From Nautiliaceae bacterium (GTDB lineage: Bacteria; Campylobacterota; Campylobacteria; Campylobacterales; Nautiliaceae), in the NCBI GenBank assembly GCA_027062625.1, contig JAMOSZ010000023.1:1-45935 (forward strand): DNA of 45,935 nucleotides, given 5' to 3'. A program made the position numbers and the translations under genes. Of this stretch, positions 24,401-31,804 are shown piece by piece. Each line of letters begins with the position of its first letter. Within the stretch, counting starts at the first letter, position 1. The notes under the pieces were generated by a model that had not been told where the DNA came from, did not search any database, and saw nothing but the letters and a program-made list of their open reading frames with translations.

Positions 24401-25141
24401 ATGTTCATACGCGTCTTTACATTCAACTACTTCTCCTTGAGGGTTTGCTGATGTATAAACCTTCGTTAGTCGAGTATCTCCGTTAGGGTCAAGAGCTACT
24501 AAGAGGTCTTCGGCAGATAATATTTTAGTTACATCTTTTTCGCCTGATTGTATTTCATAAAGAGTGCAATTTTCAATAAACTCTTTTAAGGTCAATGTAA
24601 AATAGATATCACTTGTTTTTAACTCAGGCATAATACTTTGCGCATTTAAAGGGAACCCAAATCCACTATTTCTATATGTAATTGAATTTGGAAGTGAAAA
24701 TTCTCTCTCCATTGCTGCAGCTATTTTGTCTTCTAAGTTGCTTATTAAGCTAAGAGGTTCTCCAATACCAGTAGGGACCTGTTCAACTACATATTGAGCA
24801 CCAGTTACTTTATCGGTAATAATATATCTGTGCTTAGCATCGTTTGGAGCAGATAAAAACAGATACCATACCACTACAAATAATAATAATAATTTCCCAA
24901 GTTCTATATGGACCGCTGCACGCTCATCAGTAGCTTTTTTTAAAGCAAACAATAAAAATGCCACACCCATTGCTGCTTTAAATATAACACTTAATCCGTT
25001 GTTATCTACTAATGCTCTAATTGCTTCAAGTATTTCCTTTAAAAGTTCTCCGTAACCCCAGGTGAAAATCTCACCTTGATAACTTGCTGCAAAAGACAAT
25101 ACGGGGAAAAGGAATAAAAAAAAAGTTATTACAAGACGCAT
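21476..25141 (-). CDS. traG: TraG mating-pair stabilisation/entry-exclusion protein
   Basis: 1221 residues. The first ~470 residues form the F-type TraG_N membrane domain: signal-like start, TM segments near 45-65, 80-92, 355-410 and 425-460. GGASAGASAD marks the turn to a long soluble region rich in Gln/Ser/Glu helices (about 540-930), followed by one more TM (about 957-972, VLNGLAVGGILGYGVYKYW-like) and a C-terminal domain. In F, TraG acts in pilus assembly and mating-pair stabilisation, and its C-terminal part interacts with TraS for entry exclusion. Longer than F TraG (938). First of the traG-traF-trbC run; start ATG 25141 after AAGGACAT. Confidence 0.85.
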   Translation of the reverse strand: MRLVITFFLFLFPVLSFAASYQGEIFTWGYGELLKEILEAIRALVDNNGLSVIFKAAMGVAFLLFALKKATDERAAVHIELGKLLLLFVVVWYLFLSAPNDAKHRYIITDKVTGAQYVVEQVPTGIGEPLSLISNLEDKIAAAMEREFSLPNSITYRNSGFGFPLNAQSIMPELKTSDIYFTLTLKEFIENCTLYEIQSGEKDVTKILSAEDLLVALDPNGDTRLTKVYTSANPQGEVVECKDAYEHITDYVKNNLVPQIEKLAAAMLSTTTTQLEDKIPDVTQLFFNATKSARDYLQQNFLINMVKGSFASIAAATGLSESQLSYSAAVAKQSTNDRFITMGYLAKDYLPIAKGVLTALIVGLSWIIALLSVIFMDFRYLTKYVFLLLWLMLWTPILVIINYIGDVNVAKVFSQITNDTGQTITLFTSSFLNNKVSSTLAWLGYLVWVTPPLAYAIAKASEYGFVSIASSLSGMAGGGASAGASADVSNAQNPAPKMRVGDTTFTDMPGGGIQREKQYSYGGHSVDEKMVNMGSTQQLALAVDGIVTANANIGQSGVSGINVSSPAASLMAQSSIKENLQQQIKATQQHLEQTTTTFTQTTSSGISEAITDKNGFSIGNDKTLTDSERKAESKAVMSALEKVLSKDTQESSVFTTMKNIAIKDGLGFEIKKVAGVNGRFEITGVDSQGKEYTLTLTGKEAEAFREQFAQTFSKELVTNESAREAFLKDTSHTNTKLYSQISGVSHQLSESQSKLKSLEQMENLVKSKGMTFSQNLLNALAMDLVEEYKTKNPNLSDKEAVKLAVSNITDMIEKNTLKDEIKKRGLVDEIINQKGFEDKYKKGEESIKVNKSLATSTIENINENKENIKERGGYIEQAVGENHKSFDDIKASYDDKKMREVTGGNLNDEVGGATNEVNRRLNQSVFENFWEDNKAQTVLNGLAVGGILGYGVYKYWKANRAITPEIINDEKPTRFNNNDKIHYTDTEKLPHTEAKGLPYKEGKLLTGETHMTGDGVIVKNASTAPVFTTDGTKINIGNPNKGAVMATEVATSAPKSSFFLDAVKTTAGITALTLIDGTPLAPTQISDSSIYSGQFAGFAPSSHLFGSDTTSVVIKTADGKAQAINTDVPYDEMKNYIQKNPQAREVLELAAQKGVWGVAPMALSEIESPEKLVNTLKFNIPGVNAFKPEGGNKTEEIRTEPVNENKTNQSARYSKPSDLLP

Positions 25142-25165
25142 TGAAGATGTCCTTAAAAAAATATT

Positions 25166-25531
25166 TTAGTGTTTATCAATATTAAAAATATTTCCTGTTA
25201 AATTCATATATTCTGGGTCAACTATAAAATCAATTGGGTTAATTTCATAACTATCACCATCCATATTTTCATTTCTCCCGTTTTTAAGTAATAGGACGAT
25301 AAAAGCAATTAAAAAGCCCAAAAAGGCAAAAAACTCGATTGTTAAAAACTCTTCCAGGTTAAATTCTTTTGAGAGTTTGTAATCAATAAGCAAAAATATT
25401 GCATTTATTATAAATGATATCGGTATTAAAACTTTGGCTATCTCTTTGAGTTTTGCTTTAAATCTCGCTTTCTTCTCTATTGCCATATATTTGTGTCTGT
25501 TCGGCTGATGAACTCTCCCTACTGATTTCAT
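25166..25531 (-). CDS. Two-TM inner-membrane protein, possible entry-exclusion candidate
   Basis: 121 residues from ATG 25531, which has AAAAAGGAG six bases before it; the open frame runs further upstream inside the RHH gene but without RBS support. A basic N-terminus (about 1-35) precedes two TM segments (about 40-58 and 72-92) and an acidic tail. It overlaps the RHH gene by 74 bp in another frame and lies 24 bp before traG. In F, the entry-exclusion protein TraS is a small inner-membrane protein encoded next to traG, so this is a positional candidate only; no sequence similarity can be claimed. Confidence 0.5.
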   Translation of the reverse strand: MKSVGRVHQPNRHKYMAIEKKARFKAKLKEIAKVLIPISFIINAIFLLIDYKLSKEFNLEEFLTIEFFAFLGFLIAFIVLLLKNGRNENMDGDSYEINPIDFIVDPEYMNLTGNIFNIDKH

Positions 25532-25778
25532 TTGTTTCTCCTTTTTGAACCAATAATGATTTAAAAAACTTAATAGCTTCTTCGTCAAACAATCCTTCTT
25601 TTTCAAGTGCTTCTATTATTATATCAGATTTTGATTTATTTGTTGCTTTGCTTACCACTTCAATGGCTTCATATTGCTCTTCAGTCATCCTAATTGATAA
25701 ACTTTTTGTTTTATGATTTTGTTCGTGATTGCTTACAAGTTTTTTTAATTCATCAATTAACTTCTTTTGTTTAGCCAT
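25458..25778 (-). CDS. Ribbon-helix-helix protein, first gene of the traG operon
   Basis: 106 residues. KTKSLSIRMTEEQYEAIEVV and TNKSKSDIIIEALEKEGLF form a CopG/Arc ribbon-helix-helix (about 22-65), with a helical N-terminal extension and a Ser/Glu-rich tail. Start ATG 25778 after AAAAAAGGAG. It faces the traA operon across a 271-bp divergent gap, the position of TraY-like relaxosome or regulator proteins, so it may control both tra operons or bind an origin there (inference). Confidence 0.65.
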   Translation of the reverse strand: MAKQKKLIDELKKLVSNHEQNHKTKSLSIRMTEEQYEAIEVVSKATNKSKSDIIIEALEKEGLFDEEAIKFFKSLLVQKGETNEISRESSSAEQTQIYGNREESEI

Positions 25779-26049
25779 CTTATCTCCTTTTTTCGTAATT
25801 ATAAAATATAAAAATTACAAATGCAAGAAAAAGTATATATAGATATATTACAAATATTATAACGGCATTTACTTTACACAAAAAATCGACAAATTATATA
25901 ATTACTTTATACCATAAAATAATTAAACTATATGTTTAACCTAATTATATACTGCTTGATTGATAACCAATCTACTATATCCTCAATTTTCTCACACATT
26001 AATGATATAATTCCGTAACCTCAAAAATACCGCAAAAAGGATAATTAAA
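25779..26049. promoter_or_regulatory. Divergent control region between the two tra operons
   Basis: No gene. Minus-strand TATAAT at 25798-25803 serves the RHH/traG operon. Plus-strand extended -10 TGATATAAT (26003-26011) lies 39 bp before the 26050 gene. The remainder is very AT-rich with A/T runs but no strong palindrome; an origin or regulator site here is possible but not visible. Confidence 0.5.
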
Positions 26050-26427
26050 ATGGAGAAAAAAGATAAAATCGAGGAAATTATTGAAGCCTTAATGATAAAA
26101 GCTTTTTTTGAGAAATTTACAAGAGGAAAAAAAATATATATTCACGGGATGTATAATTTCCTGAAAAATAAAGTCGGTCTTGTGTGGTTAAAAGAAAAAC
26201 CATTCTATTCAAAAGCCCGCAAAATTTACAAAAAATTTTATATGCGTTATAGAAACGCGAAAAAACAAAAAACACTCCAAAAAATTCAAAATAAATACAA
26301 AAAATTAAAAATAGTTGAAAGTTATACTTATCTCCACTATAAAGATAAATTCCATTTTAAAAACGAAGATTTCGAAATTTTTGAGGAATTTCTTGAAATA
26401 CTTTTTTCTGACATTAAGAAAAAATAA
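26050..26427 (+). CDS. Very basic small protein of unknown function
   Basis: 125 residues, Lys/Arg-rich (pI clearly high) with many aromatic residues and helices; RYRNAKKQKTLQKIQNKYKK is the densest stretch (about 66-85). No signal peptide. Preceded by AAAAAGGA. It sits alone before the strong traA promoter. A nucleic-acid-binding regulator or relaxosome accessory would fit, but no family is recognised. Confidence 0.5.
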   Translation: MEKKDKIEEIIEALMIKAFFEKFTRGKKIYIHGMYNFLKNKVGLVWLKEKPFYSKARKIYKKFYMRYRNAKKQKTLQKIQNKYKKLKIVESYTYLHYKDKFHFKNEDFEIFEEFLEILFSDIKKK

Positions 26428-26437
26428 ATATAATAAA

Positions 26438-26466
26438 TTGACCGAATTAAATCGCTTTGTTATAAT
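26438..26466 (+). promoter_or_regulatory. Consensus sigma-70 promoter of the traA operon
   Basis: TTGACC, 17-base spacer, TATAAT, ending 31 bp before traA. Among the best -35/-10 pairs in the window, consistent with high pilin expression. Confidence 0.8.
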
Positions 26467-26496
26467 TTTATTGACCACAAAAAAGGAGGTAGTAAA

Positions 26497-26775
26497 ATGA
26501 AAAGAATCAAACTTATTTTTGCGTGGATGGCTTTAGCACCAGTTATTGCAATAGCAGGGACAGAAGATAATTTAGGGGTTCAAAATGTGTGGGATAAGAT
26601 AAGTGGTTGGCTAAATGACGGTTATATCCAAAAAATAGTTGCTGCGATTTTCTTCGTTATTGGTGTAATGAGAGCAACACAATCAATTTTGCAATTCTTC
26701 ATAATGTTAGGATTTGCTGTTCTTATTTTTAACGCGCAAAACATCATTGATAAACTCGCAGCAGCCACCTTCTAA
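26497..26775 (+). CDS. traA: TraA-type conjugative pilin
   Basis: 92 residues. Basic start and hydrophobic signal (about 1-20) with a candidate cleavage after IAIAG/A; mature part has the two-hydrophobic-segment layout of F-type pilins (about 45-62 and 65-82) around a short charged loop, ending IIDKLAAATF. The leader GGAGG and the consensus promoter just upstream indicate strong expression. The peptidase at 16.4 kb could process it. F-type systems of this layout (traA-L-E-K-B) start with the pilin, which this position supports. Confidence 0.75.
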   Translation: MKRIKLIFAWMALAPVIAIAGTEDNLGVQNVWDKISGWLNDGYIQKIVAAIFFVIGVMRATQSILQFFIMLGFAVLIFNAQNIIDKLAAATF

Positions 26776-26816
26776 CCCCTATTTTTTTTCTTTTTTAAAC
26801 TTTTAAGGAGGAATAA

Positions 26817-27116
26817 ATGGAAGATTACAGAGTAAAAAATTATGAATTTCTTGACAGTAAACCGTATTTTGCTTCTTGGGAAATTGATGTATTTATTGTG
26901 TTTGTTACATTTTTTGGTCTTGCCTTTTTAACGCCAACAGGCTCATTTCTACCATTTGTTATCTTATCAGTAATTGGCCTTATTGCGGCTTATAGTTACT
27001 CTAAAATAAAGCACTCAAAAGTAAAAGGATATTTTTTTCACATATTATACTCGCTTGGTATTTTAAAGACTAAAACGCTTCCGCCAAGCTATATGAGAGT
27101 TTTTTTTGGAGCTTAA
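26817..27116 (+). CDS. traL: TraL pilus assembly protein
   Basis: 99 residues, inner membrane. TraL signature seen: Trp-Glu-Ile-Asp near the start (WEIDVF), two TM segments (about 25-42 and 44-62), a basic segment and KTKTLPPSYMRVFFGA at the C-terminus, which matches the LPPSxxRxFxG ending of F-type TraL. Upstream GGAGG. Follows traA by 41 bp with no strong terminator; the intervening T-rich stretch could attenuate. Confidence 0.85.
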   Translation: MEDYRVKNYEFLDSKPYFASWEIDVFIVFVTFFGLAFLTPTGSFLPFVILSVIGLIAAYSYSKIKHSKVKGYFFHILYSLGILKTKTLPPSYMRVFFGA

Positions 27117-27217
27117 ATATCCCACTTTTGTCCCCTCTTTTTATCTTTAACTCTTTTAATTTTTACCGATATAAAGTATAATTTAAAACAAAAACAAATC
27201 TACAAAAGGAGACACAT

Positions 27218-27775
27218 TTGCTGTGGGATAAATACAAATTTAAACTGGATAAATACATTTATGAGAACTGGACTTTTAGAATAGTAACACTCGTTTTAGT
27301 TGCGGTAATTGTTTTTCAAAGCTACATAATTGCTCAAAAGGCTCAAAACCAAAGAGTAATAGTATTGCCTCCTAAAGTCACAAAAGAATTTTGGGTTACC
27401 GGAAATAAAATAAGTAAAAGTTATTTAGAACAGATGGGGCAGTTTGTAGCATTTTATTTATTTAATGTTTCGCCGAACACAGCAAAAACATCAATAGAAA
27501 ACATACTTGCATATGTAGAGCCGCAGTTTTATTCAAAAGTAAAAGCATTGCTTTATGAGCAAGTTAACTACATTACACAGAACGATATATCAAGAGTCTT
27601 CTATCCATCAGTTGTAAAAATAGAACCAGGAGTAATTAAAGTAATTGGTATAATAAAAGACATTATAGGAAATAAAGTGGTTAATCAACAACAGGTCGAA
27701 CTTAATATAGGATATACAATTAAAGAGGGAAGATTTTGGATAAATTCAATAGTTGTAAAACCTTATAAAGGATAA
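27218..27775 (+). CDS. traE: TraE pilus assembly protein
   Basis: 185 residues, one N-terminal TM (about 18-40) and a periplasmic domain with TraE features (FWVTGNKISKSYLEQMGQF, then NVSP, then VYPY-like FYPS). Start is TTG 27218 after AAAAGGAG with seven-base spacing; the next ATG is far inside the domain. Inner-membrane/periplasmic component between TraL and TraK in the core complex order. The 100-bp gap before it has a T-rich segment and a weak TATAAT (about 27175), so it may have an own promoter. Confidence 0.85.
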   Translation: MLWDKYKFKLDKYIYENWTFRIVTLVLVAVIVFQSYIIAQKAQNQRVIVLPPKVTKEFWVTGNKISKSYLEQMGQFVAFYLFNVSPNTAKTSIENILAYVEPQFYSKVKALLYEQVNYITQNDISRVFYPSVVKIEPGVIKVIGIIKDIIGNKVVNQQQVELNIGYTIKEGRFWINSIVVKPYKG

Positions 27776-27779
27776 CAAG

Positions 27780-28553
27780 ATGAAGAAAATTTTAATTCTT
27801 ATTTTAGGATTTTTTCTTGCTAACGCAGCAATTATTATAAATAATCCTCACGGACTAATAAAGGTTTATCTCTCAAAAACATCAGTTAATAGAGTTGTAT
27901 TGCCTTCCAAAATTTTGGACCTAGCATATTCAAAAGAAAAAGGACTTATTGTAAAAATAGTTGACAATCAAGCATTTTTAAAATATAAAGTTGAAAAAGA
28001 ACAAAAATTTGAAAAAATAGCAGGAAATGCAAATCCAAACGCATTAAAACCGGTAGGAGAACCTAAGATAAAATATATTGCTAAACCTACCGAAGTCTAT
28101 TTTATAACAAAAGACAAAACATACTCTTTTCTTTTTATACCTAAAAATATCCCTCCACAAACAATTATAGTAAACGATTTTGGAGCTAAGGCAAAAGAAA
28201 TAATAAAATATGAAACGGAAGACGATTATGTAAAAAATTTATCAAAAATCACAAAAAGCATTCTGAACAATCAAACTCCATACGGATATAAACTTAAAAA
28301 GATAAGCAAAATCGTTTATAAAGATAACTCTTTTACTACTATTCTAAAAAAAGAATATGATGGAGTATTATATAAAGCTTACTTATTTGAAATCAAAAAC
28401 AAAACGGCAAAGCCAGTTAAATTAAACCCTAAAATATTATACAACTTGGCTGATAAACCACCTATTTCGTTATCTATTTTTTATAACAATGAAGTTAACC
28501 ATTTACTTCCATATTCAGAAGCATATGTCGTTATAATCGAAAAAAGGAATTAA
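27780..28553 (+). CDS. traK: TraK secretin-like outer-membrane component
   Basis: 257 residues, signal peptide (1-16), then a strand-rich domain. TraK forms the outer-membrane ring of the F-type core complex with TraV and TraB. Seen: PTEVYFITKDKTYSFLFIPK, IPPQTIIV, DYVKNLSK, and a C-terminal LLPYSEAYVVI. Four bases separate it from traE and two from traB, so the three form a tight block. Assignment is by position plus pattern; sequence conservation in the family is low. Confidence 0.82.
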   Translation: MKKILILILGFFLANAAIIINNPHGLIKVYLSKTSVNRVVLPSKILDLAYSKEKGLIVKIVDNQAFLKYKVEKEQKFEKIAGNANPNALKPVGEPKIKYIAKPTEVYFITKDKTYSFLFIPKNIPPQTIIVNDFGAKAKEIIKYETEDDYVKNLSKITKSILNNQTPYGYKLKKISKIVYKDNSFTTILKKEYDGVLYKAYLFEIKNKTAKPVKLNPKILYNLADKPPISLSIFYNNEVNHLLPYSEAYVVIIEKRN

Positions 28554-28555
28554 TA

Positions 28556-29794
28556 ATGTGGGAGAAAATTTATAAATTCTTTTCAGTTGATAAAAACCCA
28601 AACGAAGCGGAGAACATACAAAAAAAGAACATAATAATAATTGGTATTTCACTTTTTGCAATTTTATTATTTCTTATGTTTATAGTAGATGATGACAACA
28701 CAAAAAAAAGAGAAAAAATTGGAGAATTTAAAATAATAACAGACAATGAAGCAGCAAAAACCACCTGGGTAGGTAAAGTAGCACCAGAAGTGCAAGTAAC
28801 GAATAAACAAGTAAGAGAAGTTATAAGAAAAAATCAACAGCTGCAAAAAGAAATTGAGCTTCTAAAAAAAATGCTTATTGAAATAAAAAAAGAAACAAAA
28901 GAAACAAACAAACCTCAACCTCAACATAATAAAAGAAATATTGCACCACAAAATCAAAACACAAAATTATATTCTAACTACCCGCTTCCACCAAAACCTC
29001 AAAAACCGCAAGAAGTAGGACTTAATACATTTGGAAAAGTCCCTGTTTTAAAAAAACAAATCGTTGTAAAAAAAGAAGAACTGCCCGACCCTTTAGCATA
29101 TGTAAAAATAGCACAACCTGAAAAAGAAAAACCAAAACCTCAAAAGCCGAAACCAAAAAATATTATTCCTACGGGAACTATAAATAAAGTCATTTTGCTT
29201 GGAGGAATGGACGCTCCTACAATGGCAAGAGCAAAAGACAACCCTCTTCCGGTTTTGATGAAAGTTACAGATTTATCTTTTTTGCCAAACGATTGGAGAG
29301 AAGATATAAGAGGCTGTTTTATACTGGGGGAAGGTTATGGAGATTTAAGCAGTGAGAGAGCATATATTAAAACAACTACCCTATCGTGTATAACTAATGA
29401 CGGATATCATATAGACACGCCTTTTAGAGGTGCCGTATATGGAGAAGACGGAAAAGTAGGATTAAGAGGTAGAGTTGTTACAAAACAAGGCGCATTAATA
29501 GCAAGAACCCTGCTTGCTGGTTTTTTACAGGGGATAAGCGAAGCGTTTAAACAAAACACTACAATAGTAAGCGTTTCTCCTCAAGGAACAACTCAGACAA
29601 TCGACCCAAACAAAGCGTTTCAAGCAGGAATATTTAATGGAGCAGCCACAGCTACCCAAAAATTGGCAGAGTTTTACTTAAAAATGGCAGACCAGGTGGC
29701 TCCTGTTATAGAAATAAGCGCGGGAAGAAGAGTTGATGTAATAGCGCTTGAACCAATAGAATTAAAACCTATTGAATTAATGAAAAAAAAATAA
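28556..29794 (+). CDS. traB: TraB core-complex protein (VirB10-like)
   Basis: 412 residues: cytoplasmic start, one TM (about 27-46), coiled coil (about 82-105), Pro/Lys-rich periplasmic spacer (110-200), then the VirB10/TraB beta-barrel domain beginning at GTINKVILLGGMDAPT (about 205-225) with RGCFILGEGYGDLSSERAY and RGAVYGEDGKVGLRGRVV. It spans both membranes. Closely follows traK. The transcript then meets a hairpin with T-run at about 29795-29860. Confidence 0.92.
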   Translation: MWEKIYKFFSVDKNPNEAENIQKKNIIIIGISLFAILLFLMFIVDDDNTKKREKIGEFKIITDNEAAKTTWVGKVAPEVQVTNKQVREVIRKNQQLQKEIELLKKMLIEIKKETKETNKPQPQHNKRNIAPQNQNTKLYSNYPLPPKPQKPQEVGLNTFGKVPVLKKQIVVKKEELPDPLAYVKIAQPEKEKPKPQKPKPKNIIPTGTINKVILLGGMDAPTMARAKDNPLPVLMKVTDLSFLPNDWREDIRGCFILGEGYGDLSSERAYIKTTTLSCITNDGYHIDTPFRGAVYGEDGKVGLRGRVVTKQGALIARTLLAGFLQGISEAFKQNTTIVSVSPQGTTQTIDPNKAFQAGIFNGAATATQKLAEFYLKMADQVAPVIEISAGRRVDVIALEPIELKPIELMKKK

Positions 29795-29949
29795 GGGGAG
29801 GGAGGATTTGTTTAAAAAAAAATGCGAAGCGGAGCGAAGCAACAAATCCGAGCCCCCTTTTAAATAAATGTGAGCGAATAAGCCTTTAGGCTATATGAGC
29901 GAACATAAAAAATTAATTGAGACCGCCTTTTGGCGAGGCGAAATTAATT
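29795..29949 (+). promoter_or_regulatory. Hairpin-rich intergenic leader between traB and dsbC
   Basis: First hairpin: GGATTTGTT (29804-29812) with AACAAATCC (29841-29849), extended by G-runs and C-runs and followed by TTTT, so terminator-like. Second: AGCCT/AGGCT (29881-29892). Third: CGCC/GGCG around TTTT (29924-29935) enclosed by AATTAATT copies at 29911-29918 and 29942-29949. TGAGCGAA occurs at 29871 and 29896. Probably controls how much transcription passes into the dsbC-traV-traC part. Confidence 0.55.
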
Positions 29950-29961
29950 AAAGGAGAATAA

Positions 29962-30720
29962 ATGAAAAAGAAAATTATAAGCTTAATGGCCGCCGTAGCT
30001 TTTTTACAGGCCGTCGGTTTGATTGAACAAGAAGAATTTAGTTTAGTTCAATCTGTTATTCCCGGAACTAAAATAGAAAAGGTAAAACATACGCCTATTG
30101 ACGGCTTATACGCCGCATATTTAAAAAACGGAAATATTTTATATGTTTATCCTTACAAAAGGTTAATAGTAGTTGGAGCAATTTATACAAATACCGGGAT
30201 TAATCTAACAGACAAAGAAAAAAAAGTTTGGCAAGAAGAAGTAAAGAAAAAAGAGTTAAAAAAACTTAATAAATATGAACTTATAAAAGATGCCTTTAAA
30301 CTAAATTACGGCAAAGGTTCTAACAGATACGAAATAGTGCTTTTTACAGACCCGGAATGTCCATTTTGTAGAAGAGTAGATAAATTCTTAAGAGAAAAAA
30401 AACCTGATGTTACCTTTTATGTAAATTATATGCCTTTATACTTTCATCCGCACGCTAAAAAATGGGCTTTGGAAATATTATCAAGCAAAAATAAAAAAGA
30501 AGCAATAGAAAAAATAGAAAAAACAAATAAAGATTTGAATGTAACTATTACAAAAGAAGCAATGGAGACTCTAAAAAATATGCAGGCTCTCGCAAAAAAA
30601 CTTAGAATAAGAGGAACACCCACAATGTTCGTAATAGATAAAAAAACAGGCAATATAGTAGATGTCATTAATGGAGCTGATTTACAAAAACTCAAAAAGT
30701 GGATTAAGGAGAACAAATGA
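29962..30720 (+). CDS. DsbC-like periplasmic thiol-disulfide protein
   Basis: 252 residues, signal-like N-terminus, a DsbC-type N-terminal domain (about 20-95), and a thioredoxin fold with C133-Pro-Phe-C136 in FTDPECPFCRRV and cis-Pro in RGTPTMFV (about 219-226). Likely isomerase/oxidase for disulfides of the Cys-rich transfer proteins TraN, TraU, TraH and the TraV lipoproteins. F-type systems often carry such a DsbC. Start ATG 29962 after AAAGGAG; stop overlaps the traV-N start (ATGA). Confidence 0.88.
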   Translation: MKKKIISLMAAVAFLQAVGLIEQEEFSLVQSVIPGTKIEKVKHTPIDGLYAAYLKNGNILYVYPYKRLIVVGAIYTNTGINLTDKEKKVWQEEVKKKELKKLNKYELIKDAFKLNYGKGSNRYEIVLFTDPECPFCRRVDKFLREKKPDVTFYVNYMPLYFHPHAKKWALEILSSKNKKEAIEKIEKTNKDLNVTITKEAMETLKNMQALAKKLRIRGTPTMFVIDKKTGNIVDVINGADLQKLKKWIKENK

Positions 30721-31349
30721 AAAATTATATAATCATAGCCGCTTTGGGAACTCTTTTTCTTTCGGGGTGCTCACTTATGCCTTATCACGATAATTTTATG
30801 TGTCAAGGCGGTAGCAATGTAAAAATATGTAAAAGAGTAAGCGATGTTTTAGAAGAGAGTGATGAATTAAACCTTAAAGAAAACACGACTTTACATAAAC
30901 AGAATTCAGCTTATAATAAATCTTTTGATTGCGATGAAAAGCAAACAAATTACTATCAGTCAAATTGCCTTGAATATAAAAATTGTAAAAATAAACTCGA
31001 AAGATACCTTAAAGCAAAAGAAAAATTAACACAAGAAAACAAACAACTCAAAGATATGATAGAAGCAGTAAGTCTTGAAGAATTACAAAAACCAATAAAA
31101 ATCGAAATTGAATGTAAAAGCGCAGATAATTTAAAAAAGGACTATAAACCGCTTAACAAAATTGTGAAAGTATGCGTATTTAACGCAAACATAAGAGAAA
31201 AACCAAGTTGTAAAGCAAAAGTTTTAAAAGTAGTAAAAAAAGGAACAAAACTCTATGGATTAGCCCTTATAAACAATACCTGGGTTAGATTAAAAGAAGG
31301 ATATATACATAAAAGCCTGGTATGTGGTGAATGCAAGGAGGAGAGATGA
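30717..31349 (+). CDS. traV: Lipoprotein with TraV N-terminal motif and SH3b domain
   Basis: 210 residues. Lipobox LFLSGC18 followed by an F TraV-like head: CSLMPYHDNFMC, then C38 after SNVKI, then RVSDVLEES. F TraV has CAGTSTEFEC and DTC at the same spacing. A coiled coil (about 90-125) follows, then an SH3b-like domain (about 143-205: NANIREKPSCKAKVLKVV, TKLYGLALIN, WVRLKEGYIH). It lacks the C-terminal TraV block, which is found instead in the gene at 31798. Overlaps dsbC and the next gene by 4 bp. An outer-membrane lipoprotein of the core complex. Confidence 0.65.
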   Translation: MKNYIIIAALGTLFLSGCSLMPYHDNFMCQGGSNVKICKRVSDVLEESDELNLKENTTLHKQNSAYNKSFDCDEKQTNYYQSNCLEYKNCKNKLERYLKAKEKLTQENKQLKDMIEAVSLEELQKPIKIEIECKSADNLKKDYKPLNKIVKVCVFNANIREKPSCKAKVLKVVKKGTKLYGLALINNTWVRLKEGYIHKSLVCGECKEER

Positions 31350-31804
31350 AAAAAATGATTTTAATTGCTTTAAGTCTTAGTTTAAGTTTTACTAACGCAG
31401 AAGTGTTAAATAACAATGATAATAACATCTCTTTGAACAGAAAAGTTGACTTATTAACAGACGCTGTGAGTATTTTAATCGAAAAAAACAGGCAATTAAA
31501 AAACCAAATCGAAGCGCTAAAACAAGTTACGAAAATAAACTCTCAAATGATTGCGTCAAATAGACATATTATCGAAAATTTGGATAAAAACGGAGTTAAT
31601 TCATTGGCAATAGTAACGGCTTACAAGCTTAATGTAAGAGCAAAACCTTCTTCAAAATCAAAAGTTATCAGAAAGCTAAAAAAAGGTGATGTCGTAAAGG
31701 TTTATGATACGATAGCTAGAAATAAAGAAGTATGGTATAAAATAGTAGATGGTTATATTTCAGCATATTATACAAATTTAGTAGTAAGGAGAAAAAAATG
31801 GTGA
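31346..31804 (+). CDS. Secreted coiled-coil SH3b protein between the TraV halves
   Basis: 152 residues from ATG 31346 (GGAGG eight bases before it); the frame opens five codons earlier but that ATG lies inside the RBS region. Signal peptide (about 1-18), coiled coil (about 28-75), SH3b domain (about 90-150: YKLNVRAKPSSKSKVIRKLKKGD, with KEVWYKIVDGYIS). The SH3b copies here and in the preceding lipoprotein are clearly similar (NxREKPS vs NVRAKPS), probably a duplication. SH3b domains often bind peptidoglycan. Coupled to neighbours by overlaps (ATGA upstream, 7 bp downstream). Confidence 0.65.
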   Translation: MKKMILIALSLSLSFTNAEVLNNNDNNISLNRKVDLLTDAVSILIEKNRQLKNQIEALKQVTKINSQMIASNRHIIENLDKNGVNSLAIVTAYKLNVRAKPSSKSKVIRKLKKGDVVKVYDTIARNKEVWYKIVDGYISAYYTNLVVRRKKW

